Part shown: positions 43,863 through 52,193 of the stretch, in pieces
How positions within the stretch are numbered: the first letter of the stretch is position 1
Layout of the letters: every line of letters begins with the position of its first letter
Assembly: GCA_014649355.1 (NCBI GenBank)
Contig: BMSW01000004.1
Span: 202,608-266,607, forward strand
Reading direction: 5' to 3'
DNA from: Streptomyces althioticus
GTDB taxonomy: Bacteria > Actinomycetota > Actinomycetes > Streptomycetales > Streptomycetaceae
DNA: 64,000 nucleotides
Made by a program: the position numbers and the translations under genes
The notes under the pieces: model-generated
Databases searched by the model: none
Seen by the model: the letters and a program-made list of their open reading frames with translations, nothing else
What the model was told of the DNA's origin: nothing

Positions 43863-46223
43863 GTGGTGGATCAGCTGACGCAGCACGATCCGCGGCGAAT
43901 CGGGCCGTTCGAGGTGCTGGGACGGCTGGGAGCCGGCGGCATGGGGCTGGTCTATCTCGCGCGCTCGGCGTCCGGCCGGCGGGTGGCGATCAAGACGGTC
44001 CGGACCGAGCTGGCAGAGGACCAGCTGTTCCGGGTGCGTTTCACGCGCGAGGTGGAGGCGGCCCGCGCGGTCTCCGGTTTCTACACGGCGGCCGTCGTGG
44101 ACGCCGACCCGCGCGCCGCCGTGCCGTGGCTGGCCACCGCCTACGTGCCCGCCCCCTCGCTCGAGGAGATAGTGAACGAGTGCGGGCCGCTGCCCGCGCA
44201 GGCCGTGCGCTGGCTCGCCGCCGGCGTCGCCGAGGCGCTCCAGTCGATCCACGGCGCGGGCCTGGTCCACCGCGACCTCAAGCCGTCCAACGTGCTGGTC
44301 GTCGAGGACGGCCCCCGGGTGATCGACTTCGGCATCGCGTCCGGCGTGTCCAACACCCGGCTGACGATGACCAACGTTGCTGTGGGCACCCCCGCCTACA
44401 TGTCCCCCGAGCAGGCCAAGGACTCCCGCAGCGTCACCGGCGCGAGCGACGTGTTCTCCCTCGGCTCCATGCTGGTCTTCGCCGCCACCGGCCACCCCCC
44501 GTTCCACGGCGCCAACCCTGTCGAGACGGTCTTCATGCTGCTGCGCGAGGGCCCGGACCTGGAGGGCCTGCCGGACGAGCTGCGGCCGCTCATCGAGTCG
44601 TGCATGCAGATGGACCCGACGGCCCGGCCCAACCCCGCCGACCTCCAGGCACGGCTCGCCCCGCACCTGTTCGGCTCCGGCTCCGACGACAGCGGCACGG
44701 CGTCCGCGTGGCTGCCCGAGCGGGCGGTCGCCCTGATCGAGACGCGCCGCGGCGGCCGCCCCGCCAGACCGCCGCAGAACAGCGGCCGCAGCGGGGGCGG
44801 CGCGCGTCCCCACGTGCCGCCCCCGCCGCCGCACGACCCGGTCGTCCCGCCGCCCCCGCCCCAGCCGGCCCCCGTGGGCGCGCCCGGCACCGGCCCCGTC
44901 CGGCTGGCGGGTGCCGCGGTGCCCATCGGTCCCGGCCCGCGCGTCGCCGACACGCGCGCGGCCGCCGTGCAGGCGCCCCCGCCCGCCGCCGCCCTGGCCG
45001 CCACCTGGACCAAGCCCCGCCCCGGCGTGAACGGCGCCGAGCCGGCCGTCGCGCCCGTGCCTCCGGCGCCCGCAGCGCAGCCGGAGCAGCCCGGCGGCTG
45101 GCGCCCCTGGCGGTTCCGCATGTCCAACGACGTGTGGGGCACCCCCGCCGTGGCCGGCGACCTGGTGTACGTCACCTCCTTCGAGGTGCACGCCCTGGAC
45201 GTGGCCACCGGACGGCGCCGCTTCAAGACGCGGGACGTCGCCTGGTCGATGGCGGTCGCCGACGGCCGCATCCACGCCTCCGACGGGCCCACCCTCTACG
45301 CGCTCGACGCCCGCGAGGGCGGCGACCTGTGGCGGCTGAACACGGACGCCTGGGTGTACTCCCTCAAGGCCGACCGCGGCACCGTCCTCACCGGCACCCG
45401 CGGCGGCGGCGTCCAGGGCTGGGAGGCGTCCACCGGGCAGAAGCTGTGGGAGGTCGGCGGCTGCCAGACCGACTTCGAGTCCCCGGAGGCCGGCCCCGCC
45501 CTCTTCGACGGCACCGCCTACGTCTGGCAGGACGCCCGGCTGCGCGCCCTGGACGCCCGCACCGGCGAGGAGCGCTGGTCGTACCCGATCGGCGACGCGG
45601 CCTCGTGCGGCGGCGTCCCGGTCCGCCTCACCGCCGCGCCCGACGGCTACGTCTACGTCTGCGCAGGCACCCGGGTGCTCGCCCTGGAGGCCGCCTCCGG
45701 ACACGTCCGCTGGCACTTCGAGGCCCCGGCGGTCTTCCTGTGCCCGCCCGCCTTCGTGCCCGGCCCCGCGGTCACCGGCGGCGGGGTGTACCTCGCCGAC
45801 TACCTCGGCACGGTGTACGCCCTGGACGCCACCGACGGCCGCGACCGCTGGCGCATCGCCACCGAGGCGCGCTCCTCGGCCGAGCCGGTGCTGGTCGCCG
45901 CGGGCCATGTCCACGTGGGCAGCGGCAAGGGCCTCTACACGCTGGACGCGGTCACCGGCACGCCCAAGTGGCGCTTCCAGTCCGGCGGCGAGATCGTGGG
46001 CGCGCCCGCGGTCGCCGAAGGCCGGATCCACTTCGGCTCCAGCGACCACCTGCTGTACACGCTGAAGGCCGACGACGGCCGGCTGCGCTGGAAGCTCGCG
46101 ACCGGCGGCGAGATCACCGGCTCCCCGGTGGTGCGCGACGGCGTGGTGTACGCGTGCAGCAAGGACCGCTGTGTGTACGCGCTGGACGCGGAGAAGGGCA
46201 CGGGCACGGCGCGGACCGCGTGA
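43863..46223 (+). CDS. afsK: Ser/Thr protein kinase AfsK with PQQ-like beta-propeller
   Basis: A 786-residue kinase that autophosphorylates and phosphorylates AfsR, linking signals to antibiotic production. The kinase domain occupies residues 12-275: Lys44 (VAIK), HRDLKPSN at 136-143, DFG at 155-157, activation-loop Thr168 in [23 protein letters not shown] Pro-rich linker (about 300-430) leads to a C-terminal set of six to seven PQQ-like blades ([19 protein letters not shown] and similar). With the start at the GTG at 43863 (MVDQLTQHD), Lys44 and Thr168 take the numbers known for S. coelicolor AfsK. No membrane segment is seen. Confidence 0.95.
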   Translation: MVDQLTQHDPRRIGPFEVLGRLGAGGMGLVYLARSASGRRVAIKTVRTELAEDQLFRVRFTREVEAARAVSGFYTAAVVDADPRAAVPWLATAYVPAPSLEEIVNECGPLPAQAVRWLAAGVAEALQSIHGAGLVHRDLKPSNVLVVEDGPRVIDFGIASGVSNTRLTMTNVAVGTPAYMSPEQAKDSRSVTGASDVFSLGSMLVFAATGHPPFHGANPVETVFMLLREGPDLEGLPDELRPLIESCMQMDPTARPNPADLQARLAPHLFGSGSDDSGTASAWLPERAVALIETRRGGRPARPPQNSGRSGGGARPHVPPPPPHDPVVPPPPPQPAPVGAPGTGPVRLAGAAVPIGPGPRVADTRAAAVQAPPPAAALAATWTKPRPGVNGAEPAVAPVPPAPAAQPEQPGGWRPWRFRMSNDVWGTPAVAGDLVYVTSFEVHALDVATGRRRFKTRDVAWSMAVADGRIHASDGPTLYALDAREGGDLWRLNTDAWVYSLKADRGTVLTGTRGGGVQGWEASTGQKLWEVGGCQTDFESPEAGPALFDGTAYVWQDARLRALDARTGEERWSYPIGDAASCGGVPVRLTAAPDGYVYVCAGTRVLALEAASGHVRWHFEAPAVFLCPPAFVPGPAVTGGGVYLADYLGTVYALDATDGRDRWRIATEARSSAEPVLVAAGHVHVGSGKGLYTLDAVTGTPKWRFQSGGEIVGAPAVAEGRIHFGSSDHLLYTLKADDGRLRWKLATGGEITGSPVVRDGVVYACSKDRCVYALDAEKGTGTARTA

Positions 46224-46409
46224 GACGCGCGTCGCCAGCGCCCCTGCGGGGGACGGCCGTCGTGCCGGCTGCACGGAAGGGGCCCGGACGGCGGCCGCCG
46301 CTGCGGGGCGGTGGGTGTCCGCCGCCCTCGGGGCCGACGCTACGCCGGGTACGGGACGGTCGCCAGGCAGTGACATGGCCGTGACACAAAGATCGCTAGC
46401 CTGAGGGTC

Positions 46410-46934
46410 ATGACTTCTCGGGGGAAGACTCTCAAGCTCACCGCTGTCTCGGCGCTGGTCGTCCTCGCGCTCACCGGCTTCTCCACCGGCCGCGGGCACG
46501 GCGGCTCCAGCGGGGGCGACCACGACGGCGGGGGCGGCGGCGGATGCAGCAGCTCCAGCCAGAACCACGACTCGTCGAGCGGCTCGCACCGCGACTACGA
46601 CGACGATGACGACTACGACGACGACTACGGCAGCGGCTCCGGTGGCTCGGAGGCGTCGATGTCTCCGGACGCGGCCACGGTGACGCTGGTCGACTGCGCG
46701 TCCGAGGAGACGCCGTACGCCACCGTCGAGGTCACCAACACCGACACGGTGGACGGGACCTTCTCCGTCACGGTGGTCTTCAAGGACGCCGCCGGCGAGG
46801 AACTGGCCCGCAGCACGGAGGAGGTCTCCGTCCCGGCCGGCGGGACCACCACGGCCGAGGTTCCGGTGGACGACGAGGCGAGCCTCCCGCAGATCGACGC
46901 GTGCGAACTCGACTCCTACGCCCCGGCGGCCTGA
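46410..46934 (+). CDS. secreted acidic Ser/Asp/Gly-rich protein
   Basis: A 174-residue protein with a Sec signal peptide (KLTAVSALVVLALTGFSTG). Residues 30-85 are a low-complexity stretch with many Gly, Ser, His, and a run of alternating Asp and Tyr. The C-terminal 90 residues form a small beta domain (TVEVTNTDTVDGTFSVTVVFKDAAGEELA) of the DUF/FxLYD-like type. Function unknown. It lies between afsK and the convergent afsS. A 54-bp palindrome ends the gene. Confidence 0.85.
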   Translation: MTSRGKTLKLTAVSALVVLALTGFSTGRGHGGSSGGDHDGGGGGGCSSSSQNHDSSSGSHRDYDDDDDYDDDYGSGSGGSEASMSPDAATVTLVDCASEETPYATVEVTNTDTVDGTFSVTVVFKDAAGEELARSTEEVSVPAGGTTTAEVPVDDEASLPQIDACELDSYAPAA

Positions 46935-46946
46935 CCACGACGACAC

Positions 46947-47000
46947 GGGAGAGGGGCCTTGGTGCGGAGTCGTACGACTCCGCACCAAGGCCCCTCTCCC
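46947..47000. terminator. 54-bp perfect palindrome between the secreted-protein gene and afsS
   Basis: 27-base arms, perfect, no loop (from GGGAGAGGGGCCTTGG to its complement). It lies 12 bases beyond the + strand stop and 64 bases beyond the afsS stop. It is the longest palindrome I found in the window and can terminate both genes. Confidence 0.85.
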
Positions 47001-47064
47001 ACGACCCGGCCGCGGCGGCTCCCCCTCCGTGCCGCCGCGGCCGGTCCCCGTGCGGGAAGAAGGC

Positions 47065-47253
47065 TCAGCGGCCGTCCCCGTCCCGGGCGGGCGGCGCCGG
47101 GACGTGCTGGTCCAGCGTGGTGACCTCGCCGATGCTCGGCGGGGCCGGCACGTGCTGGTCGAGCGTGGTGACCTCCGGGTCGTCCTTGCTCGGCGGCGCC
47201 GGCACGTGCTGGTCCTGCGTGGTGAACTCCGGCTCGTTCGTGGCTTCCGTCAT
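47065..47253 (-). CDS. afsS: AfsS, small activator of antibiotic production
   Basis: A 62-residue protein with three repeats TT(Q/L)DQHVPAPP at residues 11-21, 29-39 and 45-55, the hallmark of AfsS/AfsR2. Overexpression of the homologue raises antibiotic production in S. coelicolor and S. lividans. The ATG at 47253 lies about 170 bases downstream of an AfsR box, so AfsR is the expected activator. No known biochemical activity. It is convergent with the secreted-protein gene behind the 54-bp palindrome. Confidence 0.95.
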   Translation of the reverse strand: MTEATNEPEFTTQDQHVPAPPSKDDPEVTTLDQHVPAPPSIGEVTTLDQHVPAPPARDGDGR

Positions 47254-47423
47254 GACGTGTACAACCCCCAACAGATGGACTGGGACGTGCGGTTGAACGG
47301 CCCGCTCGGCGACTCCCCCGAAGGCCGCCGAGCGGGCGTTCCAGCGGGTCTCAGCGTGGAGATGAGCCCCTCGGATCCGCCTGCCCCCCGACGCGACGCA
47401 TCCGTTCCATGAGAGTGGCAGCC

Positions 47424-47445
47424 CGCCATAAACGTTCGATGAACG
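47424..47445 (-). promoter_or_regulatory. AfsR-binding box of the afsS promoter
   Basis: Two 11-base direct repeats, CGTTCATCGAA and CGTTTATGGCG (minus strand), the spacing expected for SARP proteins bound at the -35 region. It lies 18 bases beyond the afsR stop and about 170 bases upstream of the afsS start. Matches the S. coelicolor AfsR site in form as I recall it. Confidence 0.75.
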
Positions 47446-47462
47446 CCTCCGGCGGGCCGCCG

Positions 47463-50420
47463 TCAGGCCGCCGACAGCGGGGCGAGCAGCCTGCGCACCT
47501 GGACGGCCTCCACGGAACCCGTCTCGTCGTACAGGGTCAGCGCCTCGCGCCAGCAGGCGCGCGCCCGGTCGCCCTGGTCCAGGGTGTCCAGCGCCCGGCC
47601 GAGCAGGGTGAGAGCGTTGGCCCGCATCCAGTCGCCGCCGATGCAGCCCATCGCCAGGGCCTGTTCCGCGTGCCGGGCGGCCCGCGCCGGGCGACCGGCC
47701 CGCAGGTGCACCTCGGCGATGCGGTAGTGGGTCGTGCCCTCCCACAGCGACTGACGGTTCTCCGCGAAGATGCACAGCGCCTCGTCGAGCTGGGCCAGCG
47801 CCTCCGACGTGCGCCCCGCCTGGCTGAGCACGATCCCGGACGCGTACCGGGCGTTCGCCACCCGCATCGACATCCCCAGCGCGTCGTAGATCTCGACGCC
47901 CCGCCGGGCGAGTTCCACCGCCTCGTTGCTGCGGCCCATGGAGGCGAGCGCGCGGGAGAGGTTGCAGACCGCGCTGGCCTCGCCCGGCCGGTTGCCGTCG
48001 GCGCGGAAGGCGTCGATCGCGCGCAGGAAGTACCCCTCGGCGTCCGCGTACCGGGCGGTGCACGTGGCGATGATGCCGAGCTGGTTCGGGGCGGTGCCGT
48101 TCGCCCACGGGTCGTCCGCCTCCCGCAGCAGCGCGTCCGCCCGCATCGTCTCCTCCTCGGCGGCCTCGAACCGGCCCGCCTGGCTGAGCACCTGGGCGAC
48201 GGTGACCCGGGCCCGCACCTCGGCGCGGGCGTCCCCGAGGGCCGCCGCCGCCTCGCACGCGGCCCGCGCGGTCTTGCGGTACTGACGCGAGTCCACCCCG
48301 GACTCCGCGAGGTCGATGGTCGCGACCAGCAGGTCCACGGCCCGGCGCACCATGGACGCGCCCAGCGACTGCTGCACGCACGCCAGCAGCGGCCCGGCCT
48401 CGCTGTGCAGCCAGTCCACCGCCTTCGCCGCGCCGCCGAACTCCTCGCCCTCGAAACGGCCCTTCTCCAGGTGCGCCACGGTCCGGTCGCCCGGCCGCTC
48501 GATGCCGTACACCCGCACCGCCGTCGCCAGGTAGTAGTCCAGCAGCCGCGACCGGGCCGCCTCCCGCTCGGCGGGCGGCTGCTCGTCCCGCTCGGCGCAC
48601 GCACGCGCGTAGAGCCGCACGAGATCGTGGAAGCGGTAGCGGCCGGGGGCCGCCGACTCCAGCAGGGACGTGTCGACGAGGGACTCCAGCAGGTCCTCCG
48701 TCGCCTCCGCCTCCAGGTCCAGCAGGGCGGAGGCGGCGGCCAGCGAGATGTCGGGGCCGTCGGCCAGGCCCAGCAGCCGGAACGCGCGGGCCTGCGCCGC
48801 GTCCAGCGCGCCGTACCCCAGCTCGAAGGTCGCCTTCACGGCCAGGTCCCCGGCCTGGAGCTCGTCCAGGCGGCGGCGCTCGTCGGCGAGCTTCGCCGCG
48901 AGGAACGACACCGTCCAGGTGCGCCGGGAGGCCAGCCGCGAGGCGGCGATACGGATGGCCAGCGGCAGGAAGCCGCAGGCGGCCACCACGTCCAGGGCGG
49001 CCTCCCGTTCGGAGCGCACCCGCTCCTCACCGACGATCTTCGTGAAGAGCGCCAGCGCCTCCTCCGGCGACATCACGTCCAGGTCGACCAGGTGCGCCCC
49101 GGCCAGGCCCACCATCCGCACCCGGGACGTCACCAGCGCCGCGCAGCCCGCCGTGCCCGGCAGCAGCGGCCGTACCTGCGCCGCGTCGCGCGCGTTGTCC
49201 AGCAGCACCAGCACCCGGCGGCCGTCCAGCATCGAGCGGTACAGCGCCGCCCGCTCCTCCAGCGAGTCCGGGATCGCCGAGTCGGCCGTGCCGAGCGCCC
49301 GCAGGAAGGAGCCGAGGACCGTCTCCGGTTCCGCGGCGCGCGCGCCGGCGCCCTGGAGGTCGACGTAGAGCTGGCCGTCGGGGAACGCGTCCCGGGCGGC
49401 GTGCGCCACGTGCACGGCGAGGGTGGTCTTGCCGACGCCGCCGATGCCGGCGACGGCGGACACCGCCATCACCTGCGCCTGGTCGCCGGTGGCCGACGCG
49501 AGGACCTCGCCCAGCTCCCGTACGAACGCCGCACGGCCCGTGAAGTCCGGCACCGACGCCGGGAGTTGTGCCGGGCGTACGGGGGCGGGCTCCGGGGTGG
49601 GCAGCCTGGCGGGCGGTTCGGCGAGGGCGGGGTCGGCCTCCAGGATGCGCTGCTGCAGCTCGCTGAGGTCCGGGCGCGGGTCGACGCCCAGCTCGTCGGC
49701 GAGCAGCCGGCGGGTGTCGGCGTACACCGCGAGCGCCTCGGCCTGGCGGCCGCTGCGGTACAGCGCCAGCATCAGCAGCTCGCGCAGCCGCTCCCGCAGC
49801 GGGTGGGCGGCGGTCAGCGCGGTCAGCTCGGAGACGGCCTCCGCGTGGCAGCCCTGCTCCAGGTCCATGTCGAGCCGCGTCTCGAGGAGTTGGAGCCGCC
49901 ACTCCTCCAGGCGTACGCGCTGCGCCTCCGCGTACGGTCCCGGCACCCCGGCCAGCGTCTCGCCGTCCCACAGCGCCAGCCCTTGGCCGAGCAGGTCGCG
50001 GGCGCGGCTCAGGTCGCCCGCGGCGCGGGCCTTCTCCGCCTCCGCCGCCAGCTCCTGCGCGGCCGCGAGGTCCAGCGCGCCCTGGCCGAGCCCGCGCACG
50101 GCGTAACCGCCGGACTCGCTGACCAGGACGCCGGGGTCCAGCACCTTCCGCAGCCGGGACGCGTAGGTGCGCACCGCGGCCAGCGCCTGCGAGGGCGGTT
50201 CCTCGCCCCACAGGGCGTCGATCAGCTCGGCGGCCGTCGCGGTGCGGCCCTCGCGCAGCAACAGCGCGGCCAGCAGGGCACGTTGCTGCGGACTGCCGGT
50301 GGCGACCGGTACGTCGTCACGCCAGGCGCGCACCGGGCCCAGCACTCCGAACCGCAGCGCCGACGGCTCCGGGGAGGAGCCGGGACCCCGCTGCTCGGGC
50401 CCTCGCGGCACACCGTCCAT
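47463..50420 (-). CDS. afsR: AfsR, SARP-STAND global regulator
   Basis: A 985-residue activator of afsS. The N-terminal SARP DNA-binding domain (residues 20-115, RFGVLGPVRAWRDDVPVATG) and the BTA domain (to about 270) are followed by a NB-ARC ATPase: Walker A GIGGVGKT at 325-332, Walker B RVLVLLDNARD near 410, and then helical domains and TPR repeats to the end. AfsK phosphorylates its homologue on Ser/Thr, which increases DNA binding. Start: ATG 50420 with an AGGGGG ribosome site. Length close to S. coelicolor AfsR (993). A 16-base palindrome lies 47 bases upstream. Confidence 0.96.
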   Translation of the reverse strand: MDGVPRGPEQRGPGSSPEPSALRFGVLGPVRAWRDDVPVATGSPQQRALLAALLLREGRTATAAELIDALWGEEPPSQALAAVRTYASRLRKVLDPGVLVSESGGYAVRGLGQGALDLAAAQELAAEAEKARAAGDLSRARDLLGQGLALWDGETLAGVPGPYAEAQRVRLEEWRLQLLETRLDMDLEQGCHAEAVSELTALTAAHPLRERLRELLMLALYRSGRQAEALAVYADTRRLLADELGVDPRPDLSELQQRILEADPALAEPPARLPTPEPAPVRPAQLPASVPDFTGRAAFVRELGEVLASATGDQAQVMAVSAVAGIGGVGKTTLAVHVAHAARDAFPDGQLYVDLQGAGARAAEPETVLGSFLRALGTADSAIPDSLEERAALYRSMLDGRRVLVLLDNARDAAQVRPLLPGTAGCAALVTSRVRMVGLAGAHLVDLDVMSPEEALALFTKIVGEERVRSEREAALDVVAACGFLPLAIRIAASRLASRRTWTVSFLAAKLADERRRLDELQAGDLAVKATFELGYGALDAAQARAFRLLGLADGPDISLAAASALLDLEAEATEDLLESLVDTSLLESAAPGRYRFHDLVRLYARACAERDEQPPAEREAARSRLLDYYLATAVRVYGIERPGDRTVAHLEKGRFEGEEFGGAAKAVDWLHSEAGPLLACVQQSLGASMVRRAVDLLVATIDLAESGVDSRQYRKTARAACEAAAALGDARAEVRARVTVAQVLSQAGRFEAAEEETMRADALLREADDPWANGTAPNQLGIIATCTARYADAEGYFLRAIDAFRADGNRPGEASAVCNLSRALASMGRSNEAVELARRGVEIYDALGMSMRVANARYASGIVLSQAGRTSEALAQLDEALCIFAENRQSLWEGTTHYRIAEVHLRAGRPARAARHAEQALAMGCIGGDWMRANALTLLGRALDTLDQGDRARACWREALTLYDETGSVEAVQVRRLLAPLSAA

Positions 50421-50466
50421 GCAGTCCCCCTATGCATTCCGAGCAACTACGCCAGTTTGCCTTCTC

Positions 50467-50482
50467 CTGACGCATGAGTCAG
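50467..50482. promoter_or_regulatory. palindrome upstream of afsR
   Basis: CTGACGCATGAGTCAG is a 16-base inverted repeat with one mismatched pair, 47 bases upstream of the afsR ATG. Likely an operator for an afsR regulator; its binder is not known to me. Confidence 0.4.
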
Positions 50483-50545
50483 CCTCGCGAGACACCGATC
50501 ACACGGGGAGCGGCGGGCCGCCACGGACTCCACACATGTGCGACC

Positions 50546-50941
50546 TCATCCGTCCAGATCCACCCGTACCGTGAGCAGTTCGGCCCCGATCGCGCGGACG
50601 GCGGCGCTGTTGAGGCGGGGGAGCGAGCGCAGCCGGGCCACGGGGTCGTCGTCGGGCATCAGGTGGGCGGTGCCGGTGTGCCAGCGGCCCCGGACGCGCA
50701 CCCGCACCCGGGGGTCCGCCTTGATGTTCCGCACGTACTGCGAGCGTTCGCCGAACTCCGACACCAGCCAGAAGGCATCTCCGTCGCGCCGTCCGCCCAC
50801 CGGTGTGGTGCGGGGCAGGCCCGACACGCGGCCGGTGGTCTCCAGCAGGGTCTGGAACGGCATCCGGCGCAGCAGGGGGTTCCCGACGCGGCGCTGGAAG
50901 GCCGTGGCGACGCGGTACTTGCGTTCGGCGCGAGAAGTCAT
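50546..50941 (-). CDS. F420-dependent nitroreductase-like protein (Ddn/DUF385 family)
   Basis: A 131-residue split-barrel protein of the deazaflavin-dependent nitroreductase family. It has TTGRVSGLPRTTPVGGRRDGDAFWLVSEFG and NIKADPRVRVRVRGRWHTGTA, the usual F420-binding core. It is about 10-20 residues shorter than Mycobacterium Ddn at the N-terminus. ATG 50941. Proximity to fbiC and an LLM F420-dependent oxidoreductase agrees with an F420 role. Confidence 0.85.
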   Translation of the reverse strand: MTSRAERKYRVATAFQRRVGNPLLRRMPFQTLLETTGRVSGLPRTTPVGGRRDGDAFWLVSEFGERSQYVRNIKADPRVRVRVRGRWHTGTAHLMPDDDPVARLRSLPRLNSAAVRAIGAELLTVRVDLDG

Positions 50942-50954
50942 CGTGGCGCCGAGC

Positions 50955-51170
50955 CTACCGGCGGCCGAGGAAGACGGGGTCGGTGAAAGCGGCCAAGCTT
51001 CCGGGCAGCGACGGGACGGCGGCCTCGTGCCGCACCTCCGCGCGCACGTACGCGGCGTACGCCGGGGTGGTCCGCCACTCCACGGCACCTTCCCCGCCCG
51101 CCCCGCGCCGGCAGCGGCGCGGAGGTGTGCAGCACGCCCTGGTCGGTGACGAGCCGGATGAGCAGTGAAC
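50955..51170 (-). pseudogene. frameshifted C-terminal fragment, CehA/PHP-metallohydrolase-like
   Basis: Read on the minus strand, one frame gives LLIRLVTDQGVLHTSAPLPA and then, after a +1/-1 shift in a G-rich run (about 51098-51110), GEGAVEWRTTPAYAAYVRAEV and ends ...AFTDPVFLGRR. The C-terminus (TxP(V/I)(F/W)LG) is that of CehA/McbA-type PHP metallohydrolases. The 5' part is missing, since upstream sequence gives no coding frame. So it is a small relic of a broken gene. Confidence 0.45.
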
Positions 51171-51231
51171 GGCCGTGGAAGGGAAGGGAATCGTCGGATT
51201 TCGGGGGGCGCGTGGGGCCGGGCCGGACGCA

Positions 51232-51249
51232 ATGCCGACCGGTCGGTAT
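51232..51249. promoter_or_regulatory. CCGACCGGTCGG palindrome upstream of the LLM gene
   Basis: Perfect 12-base core at 51235-51246 extended by A/T on both sides with one mismatch, 60 bases before the start of the LLM oxidoreductase. It looks like a TetR-type operator (ACCGACCGGTCGGT). No TetR gene is adjacent. Confidence 0.4.
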
Positions 51250-51308
51250 GGACAGGAGGGGAGCGGCCGGGTATGCATGGGGCGTCGTCCGCGTACGAAA
51301 GGCAGCCC

Positions 51309-52169
51309 ATGCGCATCGCCGTCACTATCTTCCTCACCGACGAGACGATCACCCCGGTCCGGCTGGCCCGGGAACTGGAACAGCGGGGCTTCGCCGGGCT
51401 CTACCTGCCGGAGCACACGCACATCCCCGTCGAGCGCACCACCCCCTACCCGGCGGGCGGCGAGCTGCCCCGCGAGTACGGCCGCACCCTCGACCCCTTC
51501 GTCGCGCTCGGCCAGGCCGCGGCCGTCACCGACAGGCTCGGGCTCGGGACCGGCATCACGCTCGCCGCGCAGCACGACCCGATCGACCTGGCCAAGCAGA
51601 TCGCGACCCTCGACCACCTCTCCGCCGGCCGGTTCACGCTGGGGCTCGGCTTCGGGTGGAACGTGGAGGAGGCCGCCGACCACGGCGTGGAGTGGCGCAC
51701 CCGGCGGGCCCTGGTCCGCGACCGGATGGGCCTCATGCGCGCCCTGTGGGCCGACGAACCGACCGCCTACGACGGCGAGTTCGCGAGCGTCCGGGCGAGC
51801 ACCGCGTACCCCAAGCCGGTGCAGAAGCCGCGCGGCCCGGTGAGCGGGCCGCGCACCCTCGTCGGCGGTGCGGCCGGACCGAAGCTGTTCGCCGACATCT
51901 GCGCCTACGCCGACGGCTGGCTGCCGATCGGCGGGCGCGGGCTGACCGAGGCGCTGCCCGCGCTGCGCGCCGCCTGGGCCGACGCCGGCCGCGACCCGGC
52001 CGCCCTCCAGGTCGTGCCGTACGCGGTCCGTCCCAGCGCGGGAAAGCTGGCGCACTTCGCCGAGCTGGGCGTCGAGGAGGTCGTGGCGCAGCTGCCGCCG
52101 GAGGGGGAGACGGAGGTACTCCGTGCGCTGGACGCGCTCCAGCCGTTCGTGGACGGGCAGGGCTCCTGA
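51309..52169 (+). CDS. LLM-class F420-dependent oxidoreductase
   Basis: A 286-residue luciferase-like oxidoreductase (F420-dependent). AVTIFLTDETITPVRLARELEQRGFAGLYLPEHTHIPVE at the N-terminus, RLGLGTGITLAAQHDPIDLAKQIATLD, and GRFTLGLGFGWN (coenzyme F420 contacts) are typical. ATG 51309 with AAAGG upstream. The fbiC gene starts 25 bases after the stop, suggesting one operon of F420 synthesis and use. Confidence 0.9.
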   Translation: MRIAVTIFLTDETITPVRLARELEQRGFAGLYLPEHTHIPVERTTPYPAGGELPREYGRTLDPFVALGQAAAVTDRLGLGTGITLAAQHDPIDLAKQIATLDHLSAGRFTLGLGFGWNVEEAADHGVEWRTRRALVRDRMGLMRALWADEPTAYDGEFASVRASTAYPKPVQKPRGPVSGPRTLVGGAAGPKLFADICAYADGWLPIGGRGLTEALPALRAAWADAGRDPAALQVVPYAVRPSAGKLAHFAELGVEEVVAQLPPEGETEVLRALDALQPFVDGQGS

Positions 52170-52193
52170 TCACGCCGAACGTATGCTCAAAGA

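Noticed and set aside
42792..46988. A 1398-codon frame antisense to kbpA, afsK and the secreted-protein gene
   Set aside because: Low-complexity Arg/Gly/His/Ala composition of a GC-bias shadow, no start signal, and overlaps well-supported genes.
47409..50477. A 1022-codon plus-strand frame opposite afsR
   Set aside because: Shadow of afsR in a high-GC genome; no ribosome site.
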